Origin: Bacteroidales bacterium | GTDB taxonomy: Bacteria; Bacteroidota; Bacteroidia; Bacteroidales; UBA10428 | Assembly: GCA_016926375.1 (NCBI GenBank) | Contig: JAFGOR010000192.1 | Location: 1-34,368 of the forward strand | Length of the DNA: 34,368 nucleotides | Reading direction: 5' to 3' | Shown: positions 1 through 7,306 of the stretch, one piece after another | How positions within the stretch are numbered: position 1 is the first letter of the stretch | Layout: each line of letters opens with the position of its first letter | Notes under the pieces: model-generated | Databases searched by the model: none | The model's input: the letters and a program-made list of their open reading frames with translations, nothing else | Told to the model about the DNA's origin: nothing | Made by a program: the position numbers and the translations under genes

Positions 1-1
1 A

Positions 2-226
2 TCAAAAATTTATTCAGGTGTTCCAGGTAATCTTGTTGCTTTTGCCTGTAAACTTTCATTTCAAAGGGGACATGAAGGAAATGTTGCTTTCATATCTATG
101 AATCAATTAATTGACCATTATGTTGAAAGTCTAGGTGCGACTCATTTCGGAGGTAGGTTAATAATAATTGACACAAGTGCAGCATTAAAGCTAATGAACC
201 GATATTTTTCAAATTTAACGCTATGA
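2..226 (+). CDS. C-terminal part of a GNAT-like protein (5' end outside window)
   Basis: An open frame runs from the window edge to a TGA, giving about 74 residues with no start inside the window. The text reads SKIYSGVPGNLVAFACKLSF and continues through IDTSAALKLMNRYF. From memory this resembles the C-terminal half of small acetyltransferase-like proteins of Bacteroidota, but no complete acetyl-CoA loop is visible, so the family call is tentative. Its TGA overlaps the ATG of the next small gene (ATGA), which implies translational coupling. The pair ends just before the first structured spacer at 388, so it looks like the gene content of one cassette-like unit. The ORF track shows only an antisense shadow here. 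The reading frame is sure; the function is not. Confidence 0.6.
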   Translation, partial: SKIYSGVPGNLVAFACKLSFQRGHEGNVAFISMNQLIDHYVESLGATHFGGRLIIIDTSAALKLMNRYFSNLTL

Positions 227-375
227 AGACTAAGAAGCCAGAATTGGATGTTGATTTTATTGGGATGCAGGGTTCATCATTAACCAAAGATGAAGAAAAG
301 AAAATTAGTGAGTTTATTCGCCAAAATAAGCTCAAAAAGATGAAAACTACCTCGAAGAAAAAGTTGACCGTATAG
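223..375 (+). CDS. small charged 50-aa protein coupled to the GNAT-like gene
   Basis: This ATG overlaps the stop of the preceding frame by four bases (ATGA) and gives a 50-residue lysine- and glutamate-rich protein ending in TAG. The core reads DVDFIGMQGSSLTKDEEKKI followed by SEFIRQNK and a basic tail. It has no signal peptide or membrane segment. It is too short for the ORF track. The tight coupling to a possible acetyltransferase is compatible with a toxin-antitoxin or regulatory partner pair, but GNAT toxins usually follow their antitoxin, so that reading is weak. The gene lies directly before the first hairpin spacer. Real coding is likely; function is unknown. Confidence 0.55.
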   Translation: MKTKKPELDVDFIGMQGSSLTKDEEKKISEFIRQNKLKKMKTTSKKKLTV

Positions 376-387
376 TACAATGCACTA

Positions 388-460
388 TTGCCAACACCCG
401 GTCATACGCAACCTGCCTGCCTGCCGGCAGGCTGTGCATACCACCGAACGTTAACTGCAA
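388..460 (+). repeat. attC-like structured spacer a (hairpin core type)
   Basis: This 73-bp spacer opens with TTGCCAAC and closes with GTTAACTGCAA; the outer arms pair (TTGC with GCAA, AAC with GTT). Between them is an imperfect hairpin with GGTCATACGCAACCTGCC on the left and GGCAGGCTGTGCATACC on the right, plus unpaired bases on one arm, around a CCTGCCGGCAGG palindrome. The same core recurs at 1013-1085 and 6081-6162. The layout resembles an integron attC site (AAC...GTT outer pair, extrahelical bases), although the termini do not match RYYYAAC/GTTRRRY exactly. Confidence 0.6.
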
Positions 461-475
461 CCGCAGAATAGAAAG

Positions 476-994
476 ATGAAAAAAGCTTTTACAATATTAT
501 TGGTTTTTACCTTGGCTTGGTCTAATTCGATAGCTCAAAATAATAATGAGGAATTATTATCAGGTTTAATTAGGCTGATCAATCTAATCGCGCAATTTAA
601 AGCATCACCAGTTGATAATAATGTATATATTGATAGTCTAAAGATTAAAATGCAAAACGATTGTCATATTCTTTTGCTAAAGAAAATATCTGATTACAGA
701 TTGATGCACAATATATGGCCTCAAAGTATTCAGAATCTTGATATCTATGAAGATAGTACATTTTCAGGTTGCATTAATAACCTATCAGATATTGACACTT
801 TTAAAGTAAGTCAAGATAGTTTATTCTATAATTACCCATTGAAAACAGTTGATAATATGATAATTCCACTGACTTTATGCATAGGTAAAGATAATGAGTT
901 GAATATTTTATATATTGGTAACTACAGGACTGAGACTGAACAAATGGAAATGGACAAAAGAAAAAGCACAGAAGAATTTACAATTGAATGGTAA
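476..994 (+). CDS. secreted orphan protein, 172 aa
   Basis: The frame starts with a clear Sec signal peptide (MKKAFTILLVFTLAWSNSIAQ) and has no lipobox, so the product is probably periplasmic or exported. The mature part begins with an asparagine-rich stretch and helical segments. It contains the motif DYRLMHNIWPQS and then beta-like stretches such as PLTLCIGKDNELNILYIGNY. Two cysteines flank the middle region. I recognise no family. It is the only gene between spacers a and b, on the same strand as its neighbours, and is AT-rich. The start follows the spacer end by about 15 nt, leaving almost no room for its own promoter, so transcription may come from upstream as in cassette arrays. Confidence 0.75.
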   Translation: MKKAFTILLVFTLAWSNSIAQNNNEELLSGLIRLINLIAQFKASPVDNNVYIDSLKIKMQNDCHILLLKKISDYRLMHNIWPQSIQNLDIYEDSTFSGCINNLSDIDTFKVSQDSLFYNYPLKTVDNMIIPLTLCIGKDNELNILYIGNYRTETEQMEMDKRKSTEEFTIEW

Positions 995-1012
995 GATAGA
1001 AAATATGCGGCA

Positions 1013-1085
1013 GCAGCTAACATGCGGTCATATGCAACCTGCCTGCCGGCAGGCAGGCTGCGCATACCGCCACCGTTTGTGCACA
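1013..1085 (+). repeat. attC-like structured spacer b with 20-bp palindrome
   Basis: This spacer is also about 73 bp. It begins GCAGCTAAC and ends GTTTGTGCACA, and its centre is the perfect 20-bp palindrome CCTGCCTGCCGGCAGGCAGG (1038-1057). The flanking arms GCGGTCATATGCAA and GCGCATACCGC extend the hairpin with a few unpaired bases. Its left end is complementary to the start of the preceding gene unit (GTTAACTGC at 450-458), with one wobble-type difference. Its right end is complementary to the end of the following unit (TGTGCACAAC at 2944). The inner core matches spacers a and e. Confidence 0.6.
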
Positions 1086-1141
1086 ATTAAAACGAACATT
1101 CTACATAGCTAAAACATAAAAAATCATTAAAATAAGTAACA

Positions 1142-2938
1142 ATGAGAAAAGCAATTGTAATTATAGGATTGGTATTTTTCTTCCAGGCATTTTCATTTGG
1201 TCAGTTAGAGAAAGAAATAAACTCATCGGTAAAAAAAGTAACTGTATATACGCAAGGAGCTCAAATTGAGAGAGAAGCAACGGTTTCTTTGCTGCAGGGA
1301 AAAATGGTTTTAAAATTAGTTGGACTTTCTCCTTATATTAAAAAAGAAAGCATTAGAATTGATGGGGACGGTTCCTATTCTATACTTAATGTACAGCACC
1401 AAAATGACTATTTAAAAGAATTAGATAAAAATAAAGAAATCGAATCCTTGAAAGACAAGATCGAAGATCTTCAGTTTAAAGTTGAAGATGAAGGGACTTG
1501 GATAAAAATCATAAAAGATAAATTGGACTTTCTTAATGTAAATAAAGAAATCACTGGTAAAGAACAAGCGTTAAACCCAGAAACGTTTAAAACCTTAAAT
1601 ACAATTTATGGGAGCAATATAGAAACATTGAATTTAGAGATGTTGAAGAAGCAGAGATTAGTTAATGATTATCAAAAAGAGATTAACAAACTTAATAATC
1701 AACTGAATTCTTTAAATAGCAAATCTGATTTACCATCGGGGACAATAATAATTACTATTGAAGCGAAACAAACAAAAACCTCGAAGCTTAGTGTTAACTA
1801 CTTAGTTGATAATGCTTCTTGGTATCCTTCATATGATATTAGATTTATGGGAGTCAATAAACCACTTACTGTAACATATAAGGCTAATATCAAACAAAAT
1901 ACAGGTATTGATTGGAATGATGTCAATCTTGTGCTGTCTACAGCCAAAACCAATATATCCGCTCAAATTCCAGAATTTGTACCATTCTACCTGCAATTTT
2001 ATTATCCGGAAATTTCACAAGCTTTACAAGGAAGGGCTGCAGGTATTCAAATATTGGAAGATTCGGGTATTCCGGGCGCTGAATCTGAAATCAGAATTAG
2101 AGGCATCAGTTCAATTAATGACAAAAGCGAACCCTTATATGTTGTAGATGGAGTGCCACAAAGCAATATATCGTCTATAAATCCTAATGATGTTGATAAA
2201 ATTGAAGTTTTAAAGGATGCCTCTGCCACAGCCGTATATGGTTCAAGAGGTTCCAATGGTGTTCTTCTTGTAACGACAAAACAGAACAAAGAAAAATCTT
2301 CAATCCCATTAACAATTACATCGAAAAGAGAAACTTCAAATGAGTACATCGTTGAAGCCCCTCAAAAAATCCAATCAAATGATAAAAATGTAAGTGTTGG
2401 TTACAAAGAAACTGATCTAAATGCGATATTTGAATACCAATCAATTCCCGGTTTATCTGAAAATGTATTTCTAATTGGAAAGATAGTTGATTGGTATAAA
2501 GCCGAATTTATTGATGGAGAAGCAAATGTGTACCTCGAGAATTCTTTTGTTGGCAAATCTTCAATAAATACAAAACAGTTCAAGGATACATTAGAAATTT
2601 CATTTGGAACTGATAATAATATAAGTATAAAACGAGAAAGACTAACAGAGTTCACTGAAAATCAACTAATCGGTTCTAATAAAAAGGAAACAATAGGATT
2701 TAAACTTACACTTAGAAACAATAAGTCATACCCGATAACGGCAAAAATAATTGATCAAATACCAGTTTCAACCACAAAAGATATTCAAGTTGAAACAATT
2801 GATATATCAGGTGGAAAAATGGACACGGATTCTGGTAAAGTTGTTTGGGAGATAGCTTTAAATTCAAATGAATCTAAAGAACTAATAATCAAATATTCAG
2901 TAAAATATCCAAAGGATAAAAAAGTGTTTATTGAATAA
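1142..2938 (+). CDS. DUF4140/DUF4139 (MuiA-like) protein with inserted TonB plug domain
   Basis: This 598-aa secreted protein has a signal peptide (residues 1-20). A DUF4140-type N-terminal domain (about 25-90, containing [13 protein letters not shown]) is followed by a coiled-coil hairpin (about 92-195). A DUF4139 beta-domain starts near 200 ([15 protein letters not shown]). Around residues 294-380 that domain is interrupted by a SusC-style TonB receptor plug module ([46 protein letters not shown]). It then resumes (about 400-595). No barrel follows the plug, so this is not a transporter. MuiA-type proteins are envelope-associated but poorly understood. It is the sole gene between spacers b and c. 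Confidence 0.85.
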   Translation: MRKAIVIIGLVFFFQAFSFGQLEKEINSSVKKVTVYTQGAQIEREATVSLLQGKMVLKLVGLSPYIKKESIRIDGDGSYSILNVQHQNDYLKELDKNKEIESLKDKIEDLQFKVEDEGTWIKIIKDKLDFLNVNKEITGKEQALNPETFKTLNTIYGSNIETLNLEMLKKQRLVNDYQKEINKLNNQLNSLNSKSDLPSGTIIITIEAKQTKTSKLSVNYLVDNASWYPSYDIRFMGVNKPLTVTYKANIKQNTGIDWNDVNLVLSTAKTNISAQIPEFVPFYLQFYYPEISQALQGRAAGIQILEDSGIPGAESEIRIRGISSINDKSEPLYVVDGVPQSNISSINPNDVDKIEVLKDASATAVYGSRGSNGVLLVTTKQNKEKSSIPLTITSKRETSNEYIVEAPQKIQSNDKNVSVGYKETDLNAIFEYQSIPGLSENVFLIGKIVDWYKAEFIDGEANVYLENSFVGKSSINTKQFKDTLEISFGTDNNISIKRERLTEFTENQLIGSNKKETIGFKLTLRNNKSYPITAKIIDQIPVSTTKDIQVETIDISGGKMDTDSGKVVWEIALNSNESKELIIKYSVKYPKDKKVFIE

Positions 2939-2943
2939 TTAAC

Positions 2944-3084
2944 TGTGCACAACAATATAAGTATAAAAAAATGCCAAGACAGTAGGTTATTCAAGGTTTG
3001 TAGCCCGCATCAACTTTTGTGTAGCTTGACAGGTAACCGCCCGTAATCGGCAACTTTTAATACAACCAACCGTTTGGCTGCAAC
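2944..3084 (+). repeat. attC-like spacer c (divergent core)
   Basis: This gene-free interval of about 140 bp lies between two + strand genes. It begins TGTGCACAAC and ends GTTTGGCTGCAAC. The left end is nearly the complement of the GTTTGTGCACA that opens the preceding gene unit. Its outer TGCA, AAC and GTT segments can also pair with its own right end. The inner sequence does not carry the CCTGCC/GGCAGG core of spacers a, b and e, so it is assigned by its ends and position only. Confidence 0.4.
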
Positions 3085-3127
3085 CGACAAAAAACAGACT
3101 ATTTAATAACCAAATAAACTTTTATTT

Positions 3128-4465
3128 ATGAAACTTAGATTTATCTCCACTTTTATTCTTGTATGTTATACTGGAATAATGTTCTCACAACAGTTCGAAC
3201 TCTTAAAAATCGATCCGAAATTTGAAATTTCAATGAAAAATGATCTAGCCATAGATAAAATGAATAATCTATGGGTTGCTACTGACAAAGGTGTTTTGGA
3301 ATTTGTAAATAATAAATGGAATTTGTATCAAAATGATTCGATTAAATTTCAACATATTGACAAATTGTTTATTGATTCACAAAATCGAATATGGTGTATA
3401 AGTTATCTCCACAACACCTTATCTAAATCATATTTTGGAGGACTATATATGATAGATAACGAAAGGAATATCATTGATTTTTCAGATAAGTTTGAAAGTA
3501 TTTTTATAACTGATATAAATGAAGATGCTGAAGGAAAAATATGGGTTACAACCGGTAAGATGCTAGCGGGTGTTACGAATAAAAAGAATCACACATTTAA
3601 TACCTCCTTAGATATGATAAAAGGTATTCCTATAACAGATATAGCAAGTGATATTGTTGCTAAAAATGCACCTGGTGGGGTTTATAAATTTGATGGATCC
3701 AATTGGAATTGTATGACATCTGACGCAATGATACCGATAAAATTTGTAAGTAAAATAATAAAAGGAAATGATGCATTATTTTTTTGTGAAGAACGCGGAG
3801 GGAAAGAAAGATTAATTAAATATAGTGGGAATGAGTTTATAGACATATCATCCAAAGGTAATTATCCGGGTGATGAAGTACATGATATTGTATCAGACTG
3901 TGATGGAGATTTATGGATACTTACTGCAGACAATAGATTAAAGGTTTTTAAAATTGACCGGAATAATACAATAAATGAGTTTTATAAAATGAATCCATAT
4001 AGATTAGGGATAGGCCGTTTTTATAAATTTGGTGACCATTTATGTCTAACATACTTAGGTACATTTATTGAATTTAACAAGACAACAAATACTTGGATAT
4101 GTCCTCAAAAACAATCAAATCAAAACATTAAATATTTTATAAAAGATGTAACAATGAGTTCTGATGGTTCCTATTATATAGCTGATGGAAAAGGAATTCG
4201 CATATATAAGGACGGAAGCTTTATTGATACAAGGATTTTTGATAAAATAAAAATTGGAATGTTATTCTCTGTTCAAAATGATAAGATATTAGTTGGTACA
4301 AAAGATCATGGGTTATATTTATTGAATCGAGGAAAACTAGAAAAAATAAACAAAGATTTGCATGATCAAGACATGCCGCTAGGATATTCAAATATAAAAT
4401 TAACACAAGGTAATGTTTCATACTTTTTAACAACAAATGGAATCCTTAAAGTTGTAATTGACTGA
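3128..4465 (+). CDS. secreted beta-propeller protein with Reg_prop-like repeats
   Basis: This 445-aa protein has a signal peptide ending near SQQ (MKLRFISTFILVCYTGIMFS). Repeats of the form D-x-x-N/G-x-I/L-W-x-x-T recur: DKMNNLWVATDKG, SQNRIWCIS, DAEGKIWVTTGK, DCDGDLWILTADN, then weaker copies such as DGSYYIADGKGIRIY. These match the two-component-regulator propeller repeats that form the sensor of hybrid histidine kinases in Bacteroidota. Here the frame stops without the Y_Y_Y domain, membrane segment, kinase or T9SS tail, so it is a free-standing propeller, possibly a binding or sensing protein. It is AT-rich and is the only gene between spacers c and d. Confidence 0.75.
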   Translation: MKLRFISTFILVCYTGIMFSQQFELLKIDPKFEISMKNDLAIDKMNNLWVATDKGVLEFVNNKWNLYQNDSIKFQHIDKLFIDSQNRIWCISYLHNTLSKSYFGGLYMIDNERNIIDFSDKFESIFITDINEDAEGKIWVTTGKMLAGVTNKKNHTFNTSLDMIKGIPITDIASDIVAKNAPGGVYKFDGSNWNCMTSDAMIPIKFVSKIIKGNDALFFCEERGGKERLIKYSGNEFIDISSKGNYPGDEVHDIVSDCDGDLWILTADNRLKVFKIDRNNTINEFYKMNPYRLGIGRFYKFGDHLCLTYLGTFIEFNKTTNTWICPQKQSNQNIKYFIKDVTMSSDGSYYIADGKGIRIYKDGSFIDTRIFDKIKIGMLFSVQNDKILVGTKDHGLYLLNRGKLEKINKDLHDQDMPLGYSNIKLTQGNVSYFLTTNGILKVVID

Positions 4466-5175
4466 ATACATTTTAGATATTAGAGTTTGACTTGATAAAT
4501 AGAAAACACCAGGTGCCAACAATATAGGATTTAAGGCATAGTTGAGCCCAAAAAAAGGCAGTAGGAAAAATGCCCCACTGCCTCAAATCATCGAACTGAG
4601 AAATGAATCCCCACGCTCAATTGTGTTTTCCCAAAGGGATGGCTTGGCCATAAATCGTGTTGGGCTAAACCCTTGCAAATCAGCAGTAACATATAGGGGG
4701 ATTGAACCGGGAGGGTATACTTTTTTCAAAAAAAATAAGGCTATAAATTATCTCTTTTATGCGGTAACCGGTTTCATAAAAACGATGCCACTGGTTTTTC
4801 ATTCGGAGACAAAGCGGACAGTAGGGCTCGCGATAGTTCAGGATCAGTTGCGGGATTTTATTCCATACAGTGTCTTTCTTTTCATAGCATTGATTTGAGC
4901 TTCTCCCAAATGGTAAGAAATTGAAAACGTTTACTGCTGGTAAAGTATATGAACTAACTAAAGAATATTCACAAACCCTAACAGCGTTTTTATTGTATTT
5001 GGACTGATGATGTTTTGGCAAGCTCAATGTTTTTAAGTAGTTTTATAACAAGGGACAATAAAAAGGCTTCAAACTTTCAAACAAACAAATACGCAAACCG
5101 TTTGGGTTCAATTACGAGAACTGCAAGATTGTTTATCTTTAATTTGCTAATTACTCATTTATTAAAGCTTTAAAA
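4466..5175. other. 710-bp interval with no convincing gene; degraded accessory DNA
   Basis: The interval starts with an AAC-type end (GGTGCCAAC, 4512-4520) and ends near a GTT-type end (GTTTGGGTTCAA, 5100-5111), which could be the edges of spacer d or of a decayed cassette. ORFs 4542-4898 (+) and 4680-5027 (-) overlap on opposite strands and neither shows a recognisable domain or credible composition. A short + strand tail (KTFTAGKVYELTKEYSQTL) ending in TGA near 5007 looks like a protein fragment, but I cannot place it. A hairpin at 4550-4582 faces the minus strand. Confidence 0.5.
4550..4582 (-). terminator. possible intrinsic terminator on minus strand
   Basis: Read on the minus strand, GGCAGTGGGG and CCTACTGCC form a stem (GGCAGT with ACTGCC plus extra G-C pairs) around a T-rich loop and run straight into TTTTTTT. 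No firm minus-strand gene lies upstream, so it may be a relic of a lost gene. Confidence 0.45.
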
Positions 5176-6057
5176 ATGAATAAATTTAGATTACTCACCT
5201 TTGTTTTATTTATAGGGCCAATTGTTCTATTAAGTTGCGAAAAGGAAAAATCAGATAATTGTAATTTACTAGGTTATGGTCTTGAATCTGATGGGAGATA
5301 TCAAATTACTTTTGATTATCGCAATAACAAAGCATTTTTGCGGATAGACTATGGACTAATATGCAATATATCTACTAATCCGCTTAATAATTGCCAGGTT
5401 TCTGATTTTCCTGGGGCAATAGACAGTGCTGTATATGTAGGGGGCTTAATTAAGATACTATATAAATATTTAGGAAACCATATACTCATGGAGCATGATG
5501 AATTTGAATATGATGGTCAAAGAATTGTTGAAAAAAGAACCTATGATCACTATAATCGTGAAGAACCTGTTCTGGCAAGAGTTCAGGATTATAAATATAA
5601 TAATAGCGGATTATTGAATGGTATTGATTACATGATTTATCTATCACCAGGAAATACATCTTATATAAGCGATACACTATTTAAGTATTTTTACTACGAT
5701 GACTTTAAAAATCTGGTAAAAACAGTTAACGTTAGATACCTTACCAATGCTAATGACAGTACTCAAGCCAATTATGATATCGAGGAATTTTTAGATTATG
5801 ACAATATGATAAATCCTTTTTATGGGATGCCATTTCAGGATCTATTCAAAACTTGTTATTATGGAGACGGCATATCAATCTATAGTTCACCTACTCCTTC
5901 GGTATTTGTTTATACTTCGCTGTCGAAGAATAATTTCCTTAGATATAAGCAAACACGCATTTTAAATGGAGATACAATACTGCAAACAGAATTGAGTCGA
6001 TCCTTCGAATACAATACAAATGGGTATCCAATTATGGGGAAATACTCGTGTGAATAA
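5176..6057 (+). CDS. lipoprotein with YD/RHS-like repeats (DUF4595-like)
   Basis: This 293-aa protein has a lipoprotein signal (MNKFRLLTFVLFIGPIVLLSC; lipobox LLSC with Cys at position 21) and the charged EKEKSDN that often follows. The body carries loose repeats of the type Y-D/N-x2-G/K-x-L: FEYDGQRIVEKR, YKYNNSGLLNGIDY, YYDDFKNLVKTV, FEYNTNGYPIMGK. Such repeats are typical of DUF4595 and YD-repeat lipoproteins of Bacteroidota, which form beta-rich surface or periplasmic structures of unknown role. It is AT-rich like the other array genes. It sits upstream of spacer e and downstream of the degraded 4.5-5.1 kb interval. Confidence 0.75.
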   Translation: MNKFRLLTFVLFIGPIVLLSCEKEKSDNCNLLGYGLESDGRYQITFDYRNNKAFLRIDYGLICNISTNPLNNCQVSDFPGAIDSAVYVGGLIKILYKYLGNHILMEHDEFEYDGQRIVEKRTYDHYNREEPVLARVQDYKYNNSGLLNGIDYMIYLSPGNTSYISDTLFKYFYYDDFKNLVKTVNVRYLTNANDSTQANYDIEEFLDYDNMINPFYGMPFQDLFKTCYYGDGISIYSSPTPSVFVYTSLSKNNFLRYKQTRILNGDTILQTELSRSFEYNTNGYPIMGKYSCE

Positions 6058-6080
6058 GAATATTTCAGAACAAAATACTA

Positions 6081-6162
6081 TTGCCAACACCCAGTCATAC
6101 GCAACCTGCCTGCCCTGCCTTTCGGTATGCAGGCTGTGCATACCGCCGGCCGTTGACGGCAA
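6081..6162 (+). repeat. attC-like structured spacer e (hairpin core type)
   Basis: This 82-bp spacer begins TTGCCAAC and ends GTTGACGGCAA; the outer arms pair (TTGCC with GGCAA, AAC with GTT, three unpaired bases between). The core GTCATACGCAACCTGCC and GGCTGTGCATACC matches spacers a and b, with a longer, less regular central loop. It is the rightmost copy and may be the end of the array, because the next intact gene has ordinary chromosomal neighbours. Confidence 0.55.
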
Positions 6163-6252
6163 GTGTAAAAGACAGACGAGCAGACAGATACGATATTGAC
6201 AAAATTAAAATAAGAAAGGATTTAGCTTTTTGACAGGACAGGGCATATTTGA

Positions 6253-6438
6253 AACTATGGCGAAATTATCACAAATCAGTTGTTGCTCGAAGCTAAAAGG
6301 TACATATTGTATACCGAGAACACCATTAACGAAATAGCCGATATACTTTCGTTTACCGATGCCTCAAACTTTGTGAAATTCTTTAAAAAGAACGAGGGTG
6401 TTACACCTATAAATTTTAGGGACAAATATTTTCAATAA
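6253..6438 (+). pseudogene. AraC-family regulator remnant (C-terminal helix-turn-helix)
   Basis: A frame of about 61 codons, open only after a TGA at 6250-6252, encodes LLLEAKRYILYTENTINEIA followed by DILSFTDASNFVKFFKKNEG and PINFRDKYF. This is the second helix-turn-helix and C-terminus of an AraC/XylS regulator (the S/D-x-F-x-KFFKK...G-x-TP-x-x-F/YR signature). There is no start codon and no sensor domain, so it is a 5'-truncated pseudogene. It lies between spacer e and the TauE/SafE gene and may be the relic of that transporter's regulator or of a recombination event. Confidence 0.8.
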
Positions 6439-6521
6439 TACCATTTTAACATTCATTCGTACCATGCCATAGGAAACCATACATCCTAATTTTGCATTAT
6501 AAATTTAATAATTTTGTGCGT

Positions 6522-7295
6522 ATGGAAATAGTAATAATTTGTTTGGCAGCCTTTTTTACTGCCGTTCTTACTTTTTTTTCAGGTTTTGGACTGGGAACTA
6601 TTTTAGCTCCTGTATTTGCAATATTCTTTCCTATTGATATTGCAATTGCACTAACTGGCGTGGTGCATTTTTCAAACAATCTTTTCAAAATTGCTTTGGT
6701 TGGTAAAAATACAGATAAAACCGTATTGATGCGGTTTGGTATTCCTGCCATTTTAGCATCATTTGCAGGTGCATGGCTTTTACTGAAAATTACTGTTCTT
6801 CCTACTTTGTTTCAATACCAGTTATGGGGTAAGGATTTTGAGGTAACGCCAGTTAAATTAATTATTGCGGTATTGCTGATAGTCTTTTCTATTCTTGAAA
6901 TTTCACCATCATTCCGGACAGTGCAATTTGGGAAAAACAAACTTGCATTGGGCGGCGTGTTAAGCGGATTTTTTGGTGGTTTATCGGGCATCCAGGGAGC
7001 AATACGCAGTGCATTTTTAATAAAAAGCGGACTAACAAAAGAAGCATATATTGCCACGGGTGTAGTTATCGCCTGCTTAGTTGATTTTACAAGACTTTCG
7101 GTATATGCTTCACGGTTTACTTCGGCAAACCTGCACGAAAACCTGACACTTTTAATTTCGGCAACCCTTTCAGCAATTGCAGGGGCATATTTTGGCAAAA
7201 AATTGCTTAAAAAAGTCACTTTGAGGAGCATCCAACTCATCGTTGCGGTAATGCTCATACTCATTTCAATTGCATTGGGTATAGGATTAATTTAA
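6522..7295 (+). CDS. TauE/SafE family membrane permease, 257 aa
   Basis: This is an integral membrane protein with about eight hydrophobic segments and the two glycine-rich repeats of the family: FFSGFGLGTILAPVFAIFFP near the N-terminus and LGGVLSGFFGGLSGIQGAIR in the middle. TauE/SafE proteins are predicted exporters or importers of sulfonates, sulfite or other organic anions; the substrate here cannot be read from sequence. I chose the ATG at 6522 (MEIVIICLAAFF) over the TTG at 6492, because a TAATTTTG promoter-like box lies at 6487-6494 within the extended frame and the ten added residues are not typical. Degraded genes flank it on both sides. Confidence 0.85.
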   Translation: MEIVIICLAAFFTAVLTFFSGFGLGTILAPVFAIFFPIDIAIALTGVVHFSNNLFKIALVGKNTDKTVLMRFGIPAILASFAGAWLLLKITVLPTLFQYQLWGKDFEVTPVKLIIAVLLIVFSILEISPSFRTVQFGKNKLALGGVLSGFFGGLSGIQGAIRSAFLIKSGLTKEAYIATGVVIACLVDFTRLSVYASRFTSANLHENLTLLISATLSAIAGAYFGKKLLKKVTLRSIQLIVAVMLILISIALGIGLI

Positions 7296-7306
7296 AAATT
7301 AAAAAT

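Noticed and set aside
388-460. Spacer a as a CRISPR repeat or simple rho-independent terminator
   Set aside because: Copies are far apart with genes between them, lack regular spacing and lack a T-run; ends co-vary with the adjacent genes instead.
915-1112. 65-aa ORF running through spacer b
   Set aside because: Out-of-frame overlap with the 172-aa gene and translation of the hairpin repeat (CGHMQPACRQAGC).
2047-2349. 100-aa antisense ORF in the plug-domain region
   Set aside because: Shadow of the DUF4139 gene.
1142-2938. Calling the 598-aa gene a TonB-dependent receptor
   Set aside because: Only the plug signature is present; there is no beta-barrel and the flanks are DUF4140/DUF4139.
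4542-4898. 118-aa + strand ORF in the gap before the lipoprotein gene
   Set aside because: No domain, signal or membrane logic, and it overlaps an equally weak ORF on the other strand; the region looks decayed.
4680-5027. 115-aa minus-strand ORF upstream of the terminator-like hairpin
   Set aside because: Cys- and Pro-rich text without a recognisable motif; kept only as a possible relic in the interval description.
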